A stretch of DNA of 64,000 bases. Origin: Vandiemenella viatica. Lineage: Eukaryota > Arthropoda > Insecta > Orthoptera > Morabidae. Under the pieces are notes generated by a model, which searched no databases, was not told the DNA's origin, and worked only from the letters and a program-made list of their open reading frames with translations. How positions within the stretch are numbered: the stretch's first letter is position 1; each line of letters begins with the position of its first letter. The position numbers were made by a program, and so were the translations under genes. Shown one piece after another: positions 1 through 11,111 of this stretch. The stretch spans positions 46,908,047-46,972,046 of the forward strand of contig CM061918.1 in the NCBI GenBank assembly GCA_031002005.1, in the 5' to 3' direction.

Positions 1-328
1 TTCCAGAAATTTCTCCATTAATTTGGAACCGTTTACTTACATTAATAGTGTATTTTTAGTATGGTTCCAGTTTAACGAAAAAAATGGGATTTTGCAAATA
101 TAAATAAAATATAGGGCCTACTTCCCAATTTCAATTATATGAAGAATTTTTGGCTCTGGAATCATGTGGTTCATCATATATTCCTTTTGTGTAAGCAATT
201 TATGTTTGAACATTTTTTTGTGCCTATCATCAAAAAAAAAAGGAACTATTAATTTTTCTAAAAAAAATTTGTATAAACAGCAAATAGAAGCGAAAAAAGA
301 TGCACACAGAAAATAGAAATATACTCAC

Positions 329-384
329 TTATCGAACCCACGACATTCTGTGTACTAACCCATTAGTTAAACGACGCGGCTACC
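329..384 (-). repeat. tRNA-like SINE head fragment (weak)
   Basis: Read on the minus strand this stretch has a tRNA-like order: GTAGCCGCGTCG near an A-box position, then GTGGGTTCGA as a B-box about 40 bases later. It belongs to a different family from the common ACCGAGCG SINE. No tail or TSD was found, so only a fragment can be claimed. It is not a functional tRNA, because no acceptor stem forms. Confidence 0.35.
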
Positions 385-1458
385 TTGAGAGATACAGCTT
401 CTCTGTCGGTACAGATCAACAACTTAAAGTTTCACAGATTTTAGCTCTTAATTTCTCGTAAACAAATGTCCGCTATGAGTAACGATAATACGATGCGATA
501 CCTGAAGAGATCCTATGATTTCACATCAGTCGTTCTCCGACTCCTAGACTCCACCGGTAAGTCTCCTGATAAGTCAGAAAATAGTGGAAAAGAATGAAAC
601 CATGCGAAAAATATAAACGTATTAATACTTTAAGCCTGATGTAACACGACGTAATATGTGAGGTGATTCAATATGTACATAACTCACAAAAGAACCATAC
701 TAAACAATGTAGAATATTCAGCCGTCGTATGATATTGTGTAATACGATATGAGCTTATGTGACGTGAAAGTAGTGTAGCCCCAGGTTTAATAACTTCAAT
801 AAATTGAGTTGTATGACGTGGAAGACCAACAATAGCTGTTTCTTTCTTTAACCTCTCTGGTATTTTTTCTTTTCTTTTTTTCCTGTGTAGTTAAAGGACC
901 CTTACCCAAAAGTGCGCCTAGTTCCGCCGTCCGCCACTAGAGGCAACACTGACGCTGGCTATTCGAGTTTGCGAGTCGTGTGAATTTAAAACTTGTCCTT
1001 GGAACGTGCATTAAAATTCTGCTCTCAAGTCTTCACGTTTCAAATGGCGAAAGGTTTTTTTTCTCTCCCTTTCCTCTCGACTTTCACTACCTATTCAGGC
1101 TATTCTGCAGGTTATTTAAACTTCTCAGTTCGTTACCGCGTTCCGAACTCGCGTAAACAGGTCGAGAAAATCTTTCGAATAGACCTCGTTTAACCAACAC
1201 TGGAACAGAACAGAAATATTAGCTATTGTTTTGCTACGCGTGCTAGCTAAAACATTCCAACTATCTTTCCAGACAAAACTTTTGTACTAGGATAGTTTGC
1301 AAAAATCCCAGCGTTAGTAATTTTTTATTACTTGTTCCACTTTACGGATTTAATAAAATACTTAAGTTAAAGTTTTTCAATTACACTAAACTAAATCTCA
1401 CCAAAGTTAAAGGCAGCGACGGAAAAAGAATATATATCTCGAACACACAAATATACAC

Positions 1459-1486
1459 AACATTTCGGTCTTAAACCTTCTTCATG
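1459..1486 (-). ncRNA. Degenerate hammerhead-like motif
   Basis: On the minus strand the order is CATGAAGA, then GGTTTAAGACC (a short hairpin), then GAAATGTTG. This aligns with the better motifs at 55414-55448 and 55495-55529 (CTGATGAAG, hairpin, GAAACGTCG). The core bases differ (CATG for CTGATG, GAAAT for GAAAC), so self-cleavage is unlikely. It is best read as a decayed terminal region of a Penelope-like or retrozyme-like element. Confidence 0.35.
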
Positions 1487-1666
1487 TTAAAGAGAATGAG
1501 TCATGTAGTTCGGGAACTGTGCACACGCCGATGTATCCTACATGACTGAGTGGATTATCAATATGGCGGTGGGACTAAGATATTATATATAAATATAGGA
1601 TATATCGCAGAAAAGTGTAGAAGTAGTAATATATCAAAAGGGTACGGAATGTAGATGTGAAAACAA

Positions 1667-1787
1667 AAATTATAGATATATAAATTTTGGAAAAATTTAT
1701 AGATACATAAAATTTTGGAAAAAAATTATAGATATATAAAAATTTTGAAAAAAAATAAAAAATATAGATATCTAAATTTTGAAAAAG
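1667..1787. repeat. AT-rich minisatellite, about 3.5 units
   Basis: The unit AATTATAGATATATAAATTT followed by TGGAAAA recurs three to four times with a period of roughly 33-40 bases and small indels. There is no coding potential: the minus-strand reading frame here is low-complexity Phe/Tyr/Ile from AT repeats. Confidence 0.7.
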
Positions 1788-2129
1788 CCACATTTGATTA
1801 GTTAAATGCCAATAATGCTAATACTGATAATAATGAGTGATGCGTTAAGGAAAGAAATTTTATCGATGTTTGAGGCCGCGTGGGTGTCTGGTATCTAGGA
1901 TATTTTGGTATGCAAGTTTCCACCTTCGAAGTTCTGAGGCGGCGGTGGTTTCAGGGAAAACTCTGAGTGATGAGTCATTTTTCATTTCCTTGTAATTTAT
2001 ATTGCCTAAAGCCGTTTCCTTTTTCCTTTTTTTAACTAAACTAAATCTGTAAGAGAGTTGTGTGTGTCTGTCCCTTTGTCCATGCATCACGAAAAAATCT
2101 ACAAAATCACTTTGGATGAGGTTTCCACA

Positions 2130-2310
2130 ATTTGGAATCTTATAGTTTAGCTTACTGTGTGAGGTGTGACCCAGGAACGAAGCAAGAAATGGTTATTCAT
2201 TCGTAACGAGAATAGCTAGGCGTCACAGATTACATTTCATCTCAGATGAGCACTCCTTTACGAGATACTTATCAAAGATCATGCTACAATCCAGATAAAC
2301 ACTCCATCCT
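2130..2310 (+). repeat. Dispersed repeat, copy 1 (related to 47425-47600)
   Basis: This shares an ordered series of blocks with 47425-47600: a block around CCAGGAACG.AGCAAGAAAT, then GCGYCACAGAT, then GAGCACTCCTTT / GACACTCCTTTC, then AAAGATCA. The order and spacing are conserved on the same strand, so the two are diverged copies of one interspersed repeat of unknown class. Confidence 0.5.
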
Positions 2311-2397
2311 TTGGATTCTGTTAGTACTGCTTTTTAGCTATGCAACGATCTTAGTTATTTCCTTAGGTTTTTAGATATAATACGTTAGAATACAGGA

Positions 2398-2688
2398 TGC
2401 CGCGTAGCTCAGGCGGTAGAGCACCGGACTACGGTGGGGACGACCGGGGTTCGATTCCCGACGAAGTCGAGGATATTTCCTCGAAGCTGAAGGTCCGGAA
2501 CGGCTGCCCAGGCCTACTCAGCCTGCTGTCCAGTGAGTACTGTGGAGGCAAGGAATTGCAGGACCTTGGCGCTGACCCCGTCACATCGATTCTATTGCCG
2601 AAGGTTGTGATTGGAGTGTGGAGTTCTACCTCGTGAATCCTACGGGAAGTGGCAGGAGCCGTCGGAATCCCGTGACCTTTACCTTACC
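2398..2688 (+). mobile_element. tRNA-derived SINE with target-site duplication
   Basis: The head is tRNA-like with a textbook A-box (TAGCTCAGGCGG, from about 2405) and B-box (GGGGTTCGATTCCCG, around 2447-2461). A roughly 220-bp body follows, ending in CCTTTACCTTACC. The flanks TACGTTAGAATACAGGA (2381-2397) and TACGTTATAATACACGGA (2689-2706) match as a TSD with few mismatches, which fixes both ends. RNA polymerase III promoter boxes look intact. It is not a real tRNA gene, because the acceptor stem does not close. Its head and body differ from the ACCGAGCG family, so it is a second SINE family. It landed just upstream of the LINE relic at 2719. Confidence 0.85.
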
Positions 2689-2718
2689 TACGTTATAATA
2701 CACGGAAATTTTAAAAAC

Positions 2719-3481
2719 GATCTAGGGGACAACGTTAATTGCAAAATTTGCTGATGATGCACTTATCTGTAGGGAAGTAAGGTGCTTTGACGATTGATTA
2801 GAAATTCAGCGCGATCTGGATGCTATTTCGGAGTGGTGCCATAAATGGCAGCTTACGCTAAACTGCAAAAAGTGCAATGAAATATAAGTAAGTAACAAAG
2901 ATAATCTGTTTGTTCACGAGTACAAAGTTAACAATTCAGTTGTTGACAAGGTTGATTCCCTGAAGTATCTGGGCGTAATAGTACAAAGTGACATGAAATG
3001 GGACTTTCCCATAACTATCGTCGTAGGTAAAGCTAAATCTAGATTACGATACATAGGTCGTATTTTGAGAAGATTTAATGCTCAAATAAAGGAAATAGCG
3101 TACAAAACATTAGTGCGTCCGCATTTTGATTACTGTTGTGGAGTTTGGGATCCGTATCGCAAGGGATTGATTGACACGTCAGAGAAAGTACAGAAGAGAG
3201 CCGCTCGATTCGTGACTGCTAGTTACAGTCCTTACAAAAGTGTCACAGCATTGATATATAGATTGGGCTGCGATTGTCTGGCAGGCAGACGACGTCGTTT
3301 TCGTTTGAATTTATTGGAGAATATGTGAAAATCTTTAATTTACGAGTGCAATGAAATTCTTCTTCCGCCAACCAATTTAGGTCGCAATGACAGGAGCGAT
3401 AAGATTAGAGAAATAAGATGCCGTACTGATGCTTTTATGTATTCTTTCCTTCCTCATTCTGTTCAGGATTGGAATTCATAG
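2719..3481 (+). pseudogene. Non-LTR retrotransposon reverse transcriptase, C-terminal relic
   Basis: The catalytic box reads KFADDA at 2744-2761. It is followed in frame by the thumb motif KYLGV, then VRPHFDYCCGVWDPY, EKVQKRAARFV and a C-terminal SFLPHSVQDWNS ending at TAG 3479-3481. This order is that of CR1/Jockey-type LINE polymerases. In-frame stops lie at 2795, 2885 and 3326, and a 1-nt frameshift lies upstream of FADD (NDLGDNV is in another frame). The palm N-terminus and the endonuclease are missing, so this is a dead, 5'-truncated copy. The 60% of the gene that remains shows normal codon structure between the stops. Confidence 0.9.
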
Positions 3482-4615
3482 AATTAGGATTGGTGCTTAG
3501 CACCCTCTGCCACCCACAGTATTTGTTAATCAAACAACTACATCGAAGATTAACACACAAACAGATGTAAAGAATTTCAGCAATTTAATTTACGGTAAAT
3601 GTTTTAAACAGAGTAAATTACAAACGTTTAAGCTTTGCTGTTAGACAAAAAACCAAAAGTCAACATATTAAAACCCACAGTGAGAGAAGCAGCACAAAAA
3701 ACGCTGGTTAAAGACATTTAAAAGAAAAAGTGTTTGGTCATTAAAAAGGAAGGAATCACTGTGTTTGATAATTTTTAAGACTTTTTATTAAACCACGATT
3801 CAAACAAAAAACTTCCAGCTGGATTTTTCATAGTGTTTCGAACAGTTTAGAGACCAACTTCATAAGAACAAAAGTACACATAACCGCAATACGACGTCAA
3901 GAAGCTGAGGTATAAAGAAAAAACTGTTAATAATTTGACTTTTTTTATTACTGGGATAAAAACTATTGATTTTATATCCTTTACTATCTGGTGTTGCACA
4001 TGGACTATTTCCCGATGACGAAGTATTCGGCGGACTGGACATGAACTAAGTCGAAAAGTGTGATATGTTGCAATTTACATTTTTTTAGACCTTGCAAAAA
4101 TTAATATAGGAATGAAATTTTTCACCCAATTATGTCGACGATCACAAGGACGTCACCCAATATCTGACTCATAATCTACACTTCTCACAAACAAAAAATA
4201 CACCTATAACGCAGAACACACAAAGATACACGGTTTGCGGATGGAAGGCAACTCTAGACTTTCCTCCAACAGATTAGGTACGCCGGGCCTAACATGCTCG
4301 GTTAGACCTTGGGCAGGAACTTCTTCCCCCCCCCCCCTTCCTGCTTCTCATTATTCACACTAACCACCCGTACAACCAGTGCCCACGTCGTCCTTGTTCG
4401 CAGGATTGGAAGGAAACATTAATTTTTTCACCGCTTTATATCTGAATAAAAAGGTTATTATTTTTTTTTGGAAACTAGCTGGTGAGATGGAACAACATAA
4501 GTGGTCGCTGAAGTTTCGTGTTTTATCAACAGATTCATTCGCCCCGTTTCCCGAGAATGCTTAATTCTGTTCGATGCTTATGGTATTTTCCACAAAATTC
4601 ACCAAAGCTGAAGAC
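3482..4615. other. No recognisable gene
   Basis: This is AT-rich sequence with short frames only. A run of ten C sits around 4327-4337. I see no transposon ends, SINE boxes or conserved protein motifs. Confidence 0.5.
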
Positions 4616-4828
4616 TGGAACTGCGTCGAAACACCGATAGACACGTGTACACATTGAGCGTTGTAATTTTCGGGTTTATATCGCTCGTCAACTGTATTAT
4701 GATATGACCAATAGCCGCCATATACAGCCATTTCATTCTGTCGTTGACGAAAAGACATAAACCCGATAGTTACAACGCTTACTGTGTACACGTGTCTATC
4801 GTTTTATACTTGTTTCGTCGCAGTTCCA
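4616..4828. repeat. Inverted-repeat (foldback) element
   Basis: The left arm 4616-4692 (TGGAACTGCGTCGAAAC ... TCGTCAAC) is complementary to the right arm 4743-4828 (GTTGACGA ... CGCAGTTCCA), with a 50-base loop. The right arm carries an extra 8-base insertion near TTTATACTTG. The arms differ at several sites, so the element is old. Without a clear TSD I cannot choose between a MITE and a simple inverted duplication. The 76-residue minus-strand frame here is an artefact of the arm. Confidence 0.75.
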
Positions 4829-6155
4829 CCCTTAAATTCTGGTTAACGGTTCTTAAATGTGCTATCGAAAAGATTAATTTACCATGGTTTATGGAGCATA
4901 TGTATATATACTAGTTTAAACGCCCATCAAAAATGAAGGAAATCACTTTTCATGTTAGTAGGAATTTTATTTGGAAGAGGTTCTAAGGAAAATGAATAAC
5001 GATTAATCATTATCTTTTTTATCGACGACGTAAATTTTTGATGTTATGAAAAAGTTTCCGAGTGAAGCATAATATTAAAAACTAATCACTATTAATTATA
5101 TGATTCATATATTTCGTGTAAACGTTATCCAAGTTTCAACAAACTTTATTGCTTGTTATTTTCTGGCAAAAAATTGTTAGTTTAAGTTTTTACTTCGCTT
5201 CAGAAACTGTGACAGAGAATATAGTGTAAACATCGGAAGATCTTGTCCTTACATAATTTCTATATCTAGACGTTGTAAATAAACAAAACGCAACATATAA
5301 ATTCAAACAAACGTCACGTTATAAATATTTATATCTCTGCCTCGCATTAAAATTTGTTTCTGAGCTCCACAACAGACAGTCGAATTTTAGCAAGTGTCCA
5401 TTTGCACCCTCTTTTAACAATGTAAGTGCAAATAAAATCAAAGTCGATTATTTATCAGAAATTTAAACTTCTTTTTAACCATATATATGCGCAAATAAAA
5501 TGTAGTTATTTACTTAAAATTTACTGGCTAGCCAAGCAGCGCTGTGGTGGCAGTCAGTGTGACTAAACACTTCGGGCATTATCGAGAGTCACCGAACGTT
5601 GCCGAACTATAGAGGTGAGCCCTGTCTCCAGGTTCAACTCATTTTGTCAAAGCCGATTTTACACACCGTTTGAAGAAAACTTGCAGCGGGACGTGGAATG
5701 GAAGGCTACATTGTATAGCTAAACGTTCTCTCTATCTCGTAATATCGCAAATCGTTAGTAAGTTAATTGCTTGCAGCATATCTCAGGCCCCAGTGTGGAA
5801 TATCGCACTGAGTTTCGATCATTTCCATCTTAGTATAGTAGACTACTAAGAACCATAAGCAACTTAAGTTACTGATAAAATACAGGGCAAACTGTAGCTT
5901 CCAGCTGCGACGAAAGTCATTCTCTTGGAACTTTTCGTCTCATTTTCGCCTTCGCTTCCAACCAACTGCAGTCAACGGCAAGCCGGAAGAATAGTTTTTC
6001 CTTACAGCGTTGCCACGGTAACAGGTCTAATTCCGTACTAAGCTGTGACGTCATTGCAACACCTGCACCTTACGGCGAACTGCTATTTCAGCATGTTGTT
6101 CGCCGGTTTTAGTTACTGATAATACTTATTCTCGATGAAAAAAAAACTTAATTTA
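4829..6155. other. Intergenic, nothing recognised
   Basis: This is AT-rich sequence with no supported frame. 5540-6060 is less AT-rich and has some CpG, but no splice, transposon or protein signals could be assigned. Confidence 0.45.
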
Positions 6156-6159
6156 TTTG

Positions 6160-6410
6160 AGAACTTTAAACTTGGTATGTTGTATAACTATGACACTGCG
6201 AATCGAATATGAAACAGTAAACTACCTGAAGACAGAGTGGATTGTGATGATGCAAATAATTTAAATCTGTCACGATATCTCTATTATAACTGTGACGCCG
6301 CAATTTGATGAAGGGTTCTTATGTAACACTATGACACAAATCGAAAGTGAAGTGTAAAAATTTTGGGTGTATCGCTTATTTAGCGAGATATCGACTGTCA
6401 AAAATTAGTT
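6160..6410 (+). repeat. Dispersed repeat with CAAATCGAAA block, copy 1
   Basis: Two parts are shared with other sites. Part A (6160-6250, ACTTTAAACTTGGTATGT.. through GACAGAGTGG) matches 7550-7640 on the same strand. Part B (6285-6405, GTGACGCCGCAATTTGATG.. ACACAAATCGAAAGTGAAG.. GCGAGATATC) matches 7431-7545 in reverse and the tandem units at 52695-53100. The family is unclassified. Confidence 0.5.
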
Positions 6411-6455
6411 GTGTGTAATCTTCCTTGTGCCTTTGCCGTCGCTTTTCTTCGGGCT

Positions 6456-6590
6456 GGCAAATGCCGGTATGCTTCCTTCAAAAGGCCATGGCCGAATTCC
6501 TTCCCATTCCTTGCCACCCATCCTTTCCCTTCACTAAAGACCTCGCTGTTAGAGAGACGTTAAACAGATAAAATAATAATAATAATAATC
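6456..6590 (+). mobile_element. SINE tail, 5'-truncated (ACCGAGCG family)
   Basis: This begins inside the SINE body at GGCAAATGCCGGTATGCTTC. It continues through TTCAAAAGGCCATGGCCGAA and GACCTCGCTGTTAGAGAGAC, and ends in an AAT-repeat tail. It aligns with the 3' half of the full copy at 17972-18223. The tRNA-like head and the pol III boxes are absent. Confidence 0.8.
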
Positions 6591-6628
6591 AAATATTTCT
6601 TCGGGTCCAGGTCGCATATGAACCTAAC

Positions 6629-7310
6629 CCAGCGTTACGAAATATCCCTGTTTCCCAGGGACAGTCCCAGTATTAAGCGCTCTGTCCCCAGACAGATTTT
6701 GTCCCCCCATGTCCCGGATTTTTACTCTTGTCTCCTTGTTTTTTAATTTAATTTTTAATAATCCCTGACTGATTAATGTATTTATTCTAAGAAAGAAATA
6801 CGACGAAGACTTCTTGCCGTGTATGTACCGAGGAATAAAGGAAAATTAAAAAGATACTGCATCTTGAACATAATATCTTTGGAAACTTCCTGTGAGTGCT
6901 AACTTTGTCTGTGGGCCTCTCTAGAATTAGAACTGTACTTTAGTGCTACAGCTAGCTATTATTATATTTCACTCAGCAGTTCCACAAGGTTTTAATTTTG
7001 CTGTTACCGCTTTAAGTTTTCTTTTATTGGTGTCCGGACCATAAATTATCAATTTCTCTATCGGTATTTTGTCAGTTTTAGTTACTTCTGTATTGAAGCC
7101 AAGCTATTTCCTATTTGGCAGAGTTCATTTTCTGAAAAATACCACTGATAACTAGTTGGATGTAAAATCAGGTACCATATCATTTAAAATACAAAATATA
7201 TAACAATATTAAATATCTTTCTTTAAAGTTAACCCAACCTGTAACCATATTACAATAGTGCAACGTGTCGAAAGTGTCCCCGGAATCGGTGAAAAAATTC
7301 TGATAATCCT
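6629..7310. mobile_element. hAT-like non-autonomous DNA transposon
   Basis: Candidate ends are CCAGCGTTACGAAATATCCC on the left and, reverse-complemented, AGGATTATCAGAATTTTTTC on the right. They agree with a consensus near AGGGTTACCAGAT. The flanking 8-mers AACCTAAC (6621-6628) and AACCTAAG (7311-7318) match at 7 of 8, as expected for a hAT TSD. The subterminal GTCCC-rich segments (6650-6720 and around 7275) are also typical. No transposase remains were recognised inside. Confidence 0.55.
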
Positions 7311-7430
7311 AACCTAAGCACAACCGCCAGGAAGGAAATAAAATACCCATTGTGCATGTCCATCGTTTAATTCCTTGTGGCTATAGCGAAATGTTTTTTC
7401 TGGTCCAGGGCACATTTCAATCCAACCACC

Positions 7431-7645
7431 TCAATTTTGAGATACGATATCTCTAGAACTATACGATATACCGAAAGATTTCATTCTTCACTTTCGATTT
7501 GTCTCGTCGGCCTGTAGTCAAATTGCGGCGCCACGGTTGACGTAGAATCCCCGAAAACTTGAAGCTTTGCAAGTTATATAACAATGACAATGTGAAATTA
7601 ATGTGGAACAGGGAGCTGTCTAAAGATGGAGTGGAAACCATTTAA
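7431..7645. repeat. Dispersed repeat, copy 2 (part B inverted)
   Basis: Part A (7550-7640) matches 6160-6250 on the plus strand. Part B (7431-7545) matches 6285-6405 on the opposite strand, through the shared CTTCACTTTCGATTTGTCTC. The changed relative orientation between the two copies shows rearrangement or an originally palindromic element. Confidence 0.45.
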
Positions 7646-7752
7646 ATATACCAGTATGTTTTCCAATTTAATTCTGAATTTCGCCAAAAAGTAATAGTAC
7701 CAATTTTTCTGGCACGTGATAGGCTTTCACTTTCAAAAATATTTTATCCTGC

Positions 7753-7917
7753 AGGGCTCGGGTTCAATCCTCGACAGATAAAATTCAGGTTTTTCACGGA
7801 TTTCGCAAATCATAAAAAATAAGGCCACCGATTTCTTTTCAGTTGCTAGTGTACGATTGGTTCTCAGCTCCAACAGCGATGACAAGGCATAAGCTCCCCG
7901 TCCTCCATCCAAAAAAA
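7753..7917 (+). mobile_element. Degraded SINE remnant
   Basis: This starts at a B-box-like CTCGGGTTCAATCCTCGACA. The body that follows matches ATTCAGGTTTT..CACGGATTT..CAAATC of the ACCGAGCG SINE, and it ends near a run of A. The A-box half of the head is missing and the rest is highly diverged. Confidence 0.5.
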
Positions 7918-8286
7918 AAGTTTGTCATTTCACTGGAAGCCGCTGTGATTAATAACCCTGAGGCTGTGCTCGACTGATATCGCATAGTTTGACAGATGAG
8001 TGTCGGATATTGACGAAACAGATTTCTACCCCTCCCACTCTTCCCCTGCCGTTATACGTCATGTAATTACTATCTACACTAGTGCACTGCTAGAAAGGCA
8101 CTGTTGCACAAAGCTTGGTAAAAAAGAAGTAGGGAAAAAGTTATTATTTGTTAGTTTTCACTCAAAAAAAAAAAAATTATTAGTTAAAATCGGAACCTAT
8201 CATTACTGGTTTCCTCAGTCTTTACTCGCTCAAAATATAATGAAAAAAAAAAGTATCCTAGTTACATAGTAAACACGTACAAAGAT

Positions 8287-8547
8287 ACCGAGCGTGGTGC
8301 ATGAGTGGTAATGCTCTGGTCTCGCATTCGGTAGGTCGTGGATTCGAATCCCCGTCGGGTCATCCAGCTTTGGATTTCCTATGGTTTTCCGCATCACTCC
8401 AATCAAATGCCGGGATAGTTCCTTCAAAAAAGGCCATTGCTAAACTTGTTCCAGTTTCTGGCCCCCATTTCTTCCCCTCCTCCAAGGGCCCAGATGACGA
8501 CGAGGCTTAAAGCTATAAGCAAAAAAAAAAAAAAAAAAAAAAAAAAA
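8287..8547 (+). mobile_element. Full-length SINE, ACCGAGCG family
   Basis: This copy carries the head ACCGAGCGTGGTGCATGAG, the B-box GTGGATTCGAATCCCCGTC, the body CCAGCTTTGGATTTCC..., the CTTCAAAAAAGGCCATTGC segment, the tail GACGACGAGGCTTAAAGC, and a 27-base A run (8521-8547). Flanks GTACAAAGAT and TTACAAAAAT may be a diverged TSD. The near-complete structure makes it the best plus-strand reference copy of this family in the window. The minus-strand frames overlapping it are poly-Phe artefacts. Confidence 0.9.
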
Positions 8548-9194
8548 CTTACAAAAATAATTTGTTTCCATACTTGCTCCATCGCAGGGAAAGGTAGGGT
8601 TATTTTTTGTTTTTTCGTCATCCATGACGGCAATGTAGAATACACGATGATCCATTACACGTATATTATTATTTGTTTGGATTTTAGTCAGTTGTTGTTT
8701 ACCTAGAACTTAAAACAATACTACATGTCTTTTTCTACAGTTGCTGAAACTGTTTCTGCCTCTCTTAATCTGACGTCACACTGTTGAGTTATAGTTATTT
8801 TTGGAGGACCAGAACTTTGGTAACATCAGTCAGTTTTTTTAAAAAATCTTCTTTGTCGTTAATGATGTTTTCTTTGATTTTGAATCTTTCCAGATACTCT
8901 CTTGTTTCTTTCAGTAATCCAATGGCGTTTTTTAATTTATAAAAGAAGGCGAATATTTTCTCGCTCAGCCTTCATCTGTACATTCAGTATAAGTGCTCAT
9001 GCAATATGGTCTTCTTTTTTTATTGTTTCTATAATTTTCTCCATGTTCTACAAGTTTCAGATTTTTCTGTTTCTCCCAAATTATCCGTGTTCTTTTGTAA
9101 TTGAAATATTTTCTTCAGTATTTTTGCTTATTTTTTTCTTCTGCAGGCCATTCTGTTCCCAACTTTTACTAACGTCTTGCATTTATTGGAGAGC

Positions 9195-9543
9195 GTGATG
9201 AGGGGATGTACCAAAGAAGTAAAGAATTAGGATTACAAAAGTTTCGTCAGACCATTGCTTGAGTACGGTGGTTTAGCATGGGTACCATATTGTGGGTATC
9301 AAATTTAGCAGCTGGAGGGTGTGCAAAGAAGGGATGCTAGATTTGTCTCTGGAAAATACCTCAGAGCACAATCAGTAACAGATATTATAAAAGGGTTGGA
9401 ATTGGATTAATTGGAAGACAGATGGAGGGTGAAAAGAATCATGGTAGTGTACAAAGCGTATATAGTATGGAAAGATATTGGTGTAAGAATTAAAAGTAAT
9501 ACATGGAAGGGAAAAGATGACTATTAACACAAGCTGGATTTCT
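9195..9543 (+). pseudogene. LINE family A reverse transcriptase fragment, 5' piece
   Basis: Translation across frames gives RPLLEYGGLAWVPY, QLEGVQRRDARFVSGKY, QSVTDIIKGLELD and then WKDIGVRIKSNTW. This is the C-terminal third of a CR1/Jockey-like polymerase. Stops interrupt it (for example after GYQI and after LELD). It is the same family as 37880-38875 and 48580-48944. It breaks off at CTGGATTTC, where an inverted copy is inserted, and resumes at 9794. Confidence 0.85.
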
Positions 9544-9793
9544 TTTATAATCTAATTTTAATTCCAATATACCACACGTTCCGGTGGCAATTTTCCTACA
9601 CACCAAACTTCCCTCTATCCTGCACCCATCTATATTTGCCCTCTACAAATTTTAACTTTAAATTCTTTTAACGTTTTCGGTAAGTTATTCATCATTCCCC
9701 TTGGTAACTCATTCCAATCCTTGACACCCTTACCTAAAAAAGAAAATCTTCCCACACCCTTATGCCTGAAATCGAGTGTCAGCTTGTGGTCAT
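9544..9793 (-). mobile_element. LINE family A 3' end, inserted in antisense
   Basis: On the minus strand this reads the family A 3' region: GACCATGACCACAAGCTG, then the GGTGTGGGAAGATTTTC block, GCCACCGGAACGTGTGG, and AT-rich sequence at the 3' end. It carries both its own 3' end and a 5' truncation. It lies between two plus-strand pieces of another copy that join precisely once it is removed. Confidence 0.75.
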
Positions 9794-9995
9794 GGTCAAA
9801 GGGTATAGGAACATTTTATTTCGTAGGCAAGAGGGTAGAGATTGGAATAAGTAAGCAAGAAAAATGTTGAATAATTTACGAAGAACTTGAAGTTGAAACT
9901 TGTAGAATGCAAAAGTAGGTGGGTACAGGAAGGAAAACAGTGAGTGTGTAGTTAAATTACCATCGGAGCGTGCACTTCATCGCAAATAAATTAAA
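9794..9995 (+). pseudogene. LINE family A fragment, 3' piece
   Basis: This continues the copy interrupted at 9543. AAGGGTATAGGAACATTTTA aligns with the AAGGGAGTGGGAAGATTTTC of the copy at 37880-38875. It then runs through GATTGGAATAAGT, TGGGTACAGGAAGG, ACCATCGGAGCGTGCACTTC and AAATTAAATTAAA at the 3' end. Confidence 0.8.
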
Positions 9996-10514
9996 TTAAA
10001 GGTAAAGAAATGTTGTGACAAAATAAAGAAATGAAGAAAGGGCGAAGAGATGTGTTCAAAGAAAACATGATGTTATTTCTCACAGTTCACAGTTCACCAA
10101 AAACGAGTAGAAGTTTAGGTTACTTCCTGAACAATGTTCCTATATGTTAATAAAAATGCACACACCGAACCTGCGTTCGTATGCGCTCGTCCGTAATTTC
10201 CCTTCGCTGTTTCTTACGCTCTCGGAAAACAGATTAAATTTTCACAACCCCCGCCGCCTGTGATGGGGGCTGGCGGTAATTTAATTTTACGTCTCCCATC
10301 AGGCGCCTGGGCGCCCTGTTTGCGGTGTAACCCTGTTATGAGCTGGGGGGGGGGGGAGGGGGAGGGTATGCTTAGAGTGTGCCCAGCACACCTGCAGCCT
10401 GCAAGCTACTCCACCGCTCCATGCAACCACTCTACAACCCCGGCACAGCCATCAACGGAATAAGCTGCCAACACTTCCGACATTTCATGGTGCTCATACC
10501 TGACTTAAAGCTTA

Positions 10515-10680
10515 AGAATTGATCTTTCAAAAACAAAAGTTATGTCTAACAAATGGGTCACAGAGGGGAATGTACCAATAGATAATAAATCTCTAGAAAA
10601 TGTCAGTGAGTACATTTATCTCGTCCAGCTTGTAAACGTGAGAGCTGATGTAAGACCTGAAATTTTCCGACGCATCAAGA
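10515..10680 (+). pseudogene. RTE/BovB-type LINE fragment
   Basis: Conceptual translation gives LSKTKVMSNKWV, SLENVSEYIYLVQLVN and RPEIFRRIK. The KTKVM...Y.YLG...EI.RRI order is that of the RTE/BovB reverse transcriptase thumb. It is cut off around 10680, where a Tc1-like fragment begins. The flanking polymerase is absent. Confidence 0.7.
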
Positions 10681-11111
10681 GTGTACTCCGAAACACTTGC
10701 ATTGTACTCTGTTGTCAGATCTGCCACAGATCGCCGCCTATCCCACTTTACAGAGCGGGCAAGCCTTCGACCTCAACGTTCTGTGATGAGGCGTGGACGT
10801 CCACCACCTTGTCGCCCAGTCGTGATTCCACCGTCCTTCAACCACTCTAATACATACATGCTCACGCGAACAGCTGACCAGCCTCGCCGTTTCAGAGATG
10901 CTCGTTCCCAGTTGCCGCGCCCACAAACCACCGGCCCGTAATTTAAGGGAATTGCGTGACCTGTGCGTAGACATCTGGTGCCAGACAACTCCGGAAGCCT
11001 AATAAGGACTTTTTGAATCCTTGTCACGTCGATTCGCTGCTGTATTTCGCTCCAAAGATGGAACAACACACTAATAAGCAGATGGTCATAATGTTTTGGC
11101 TGATTAGTGTA
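10675..11111 (-). pseudogene. Tc1-like transposon end with N-terminal transposase relic
   Basis: On the minus strand the sequence starts with the terminal repeat TACACTAATCAGCCAAAACA at 11111 and then a noncoding leader. The N-terminal DNA-binding part of a Tc1 transposase follows: SISETARLVSCSREHV (helix-turn-helix), EWLKDGGITTGRQGGGRPRL (GRPR linker), then RRLARSVKWDRRRSVADLTT. The three blocks lie in order but need one frameshift near 10850 and read through a TGA at 10773. The catalytic DDE part is missing, and the other terminus was not found. It adjoins the RTE relic at about 10680, and either deletion or insertion could explain that join. Confidence 0.75.

Noticed and set aside
1860..2090. 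76-residue minus frame with AASELRRWKLAYQ
   Set aside because: Looks non-random in part, but I could not tie it to any family.
2398..2470. Genuine tRNA gene
   Set aside because: A-box and B-box are good, but the acceptor stem does not pair and the unit is flanked by a TSD, so it is a SINE head.
8424..8655. Overlapping frames rich in Phe or Lys
   Set aside because: They translate the SINE poly(A) tail.
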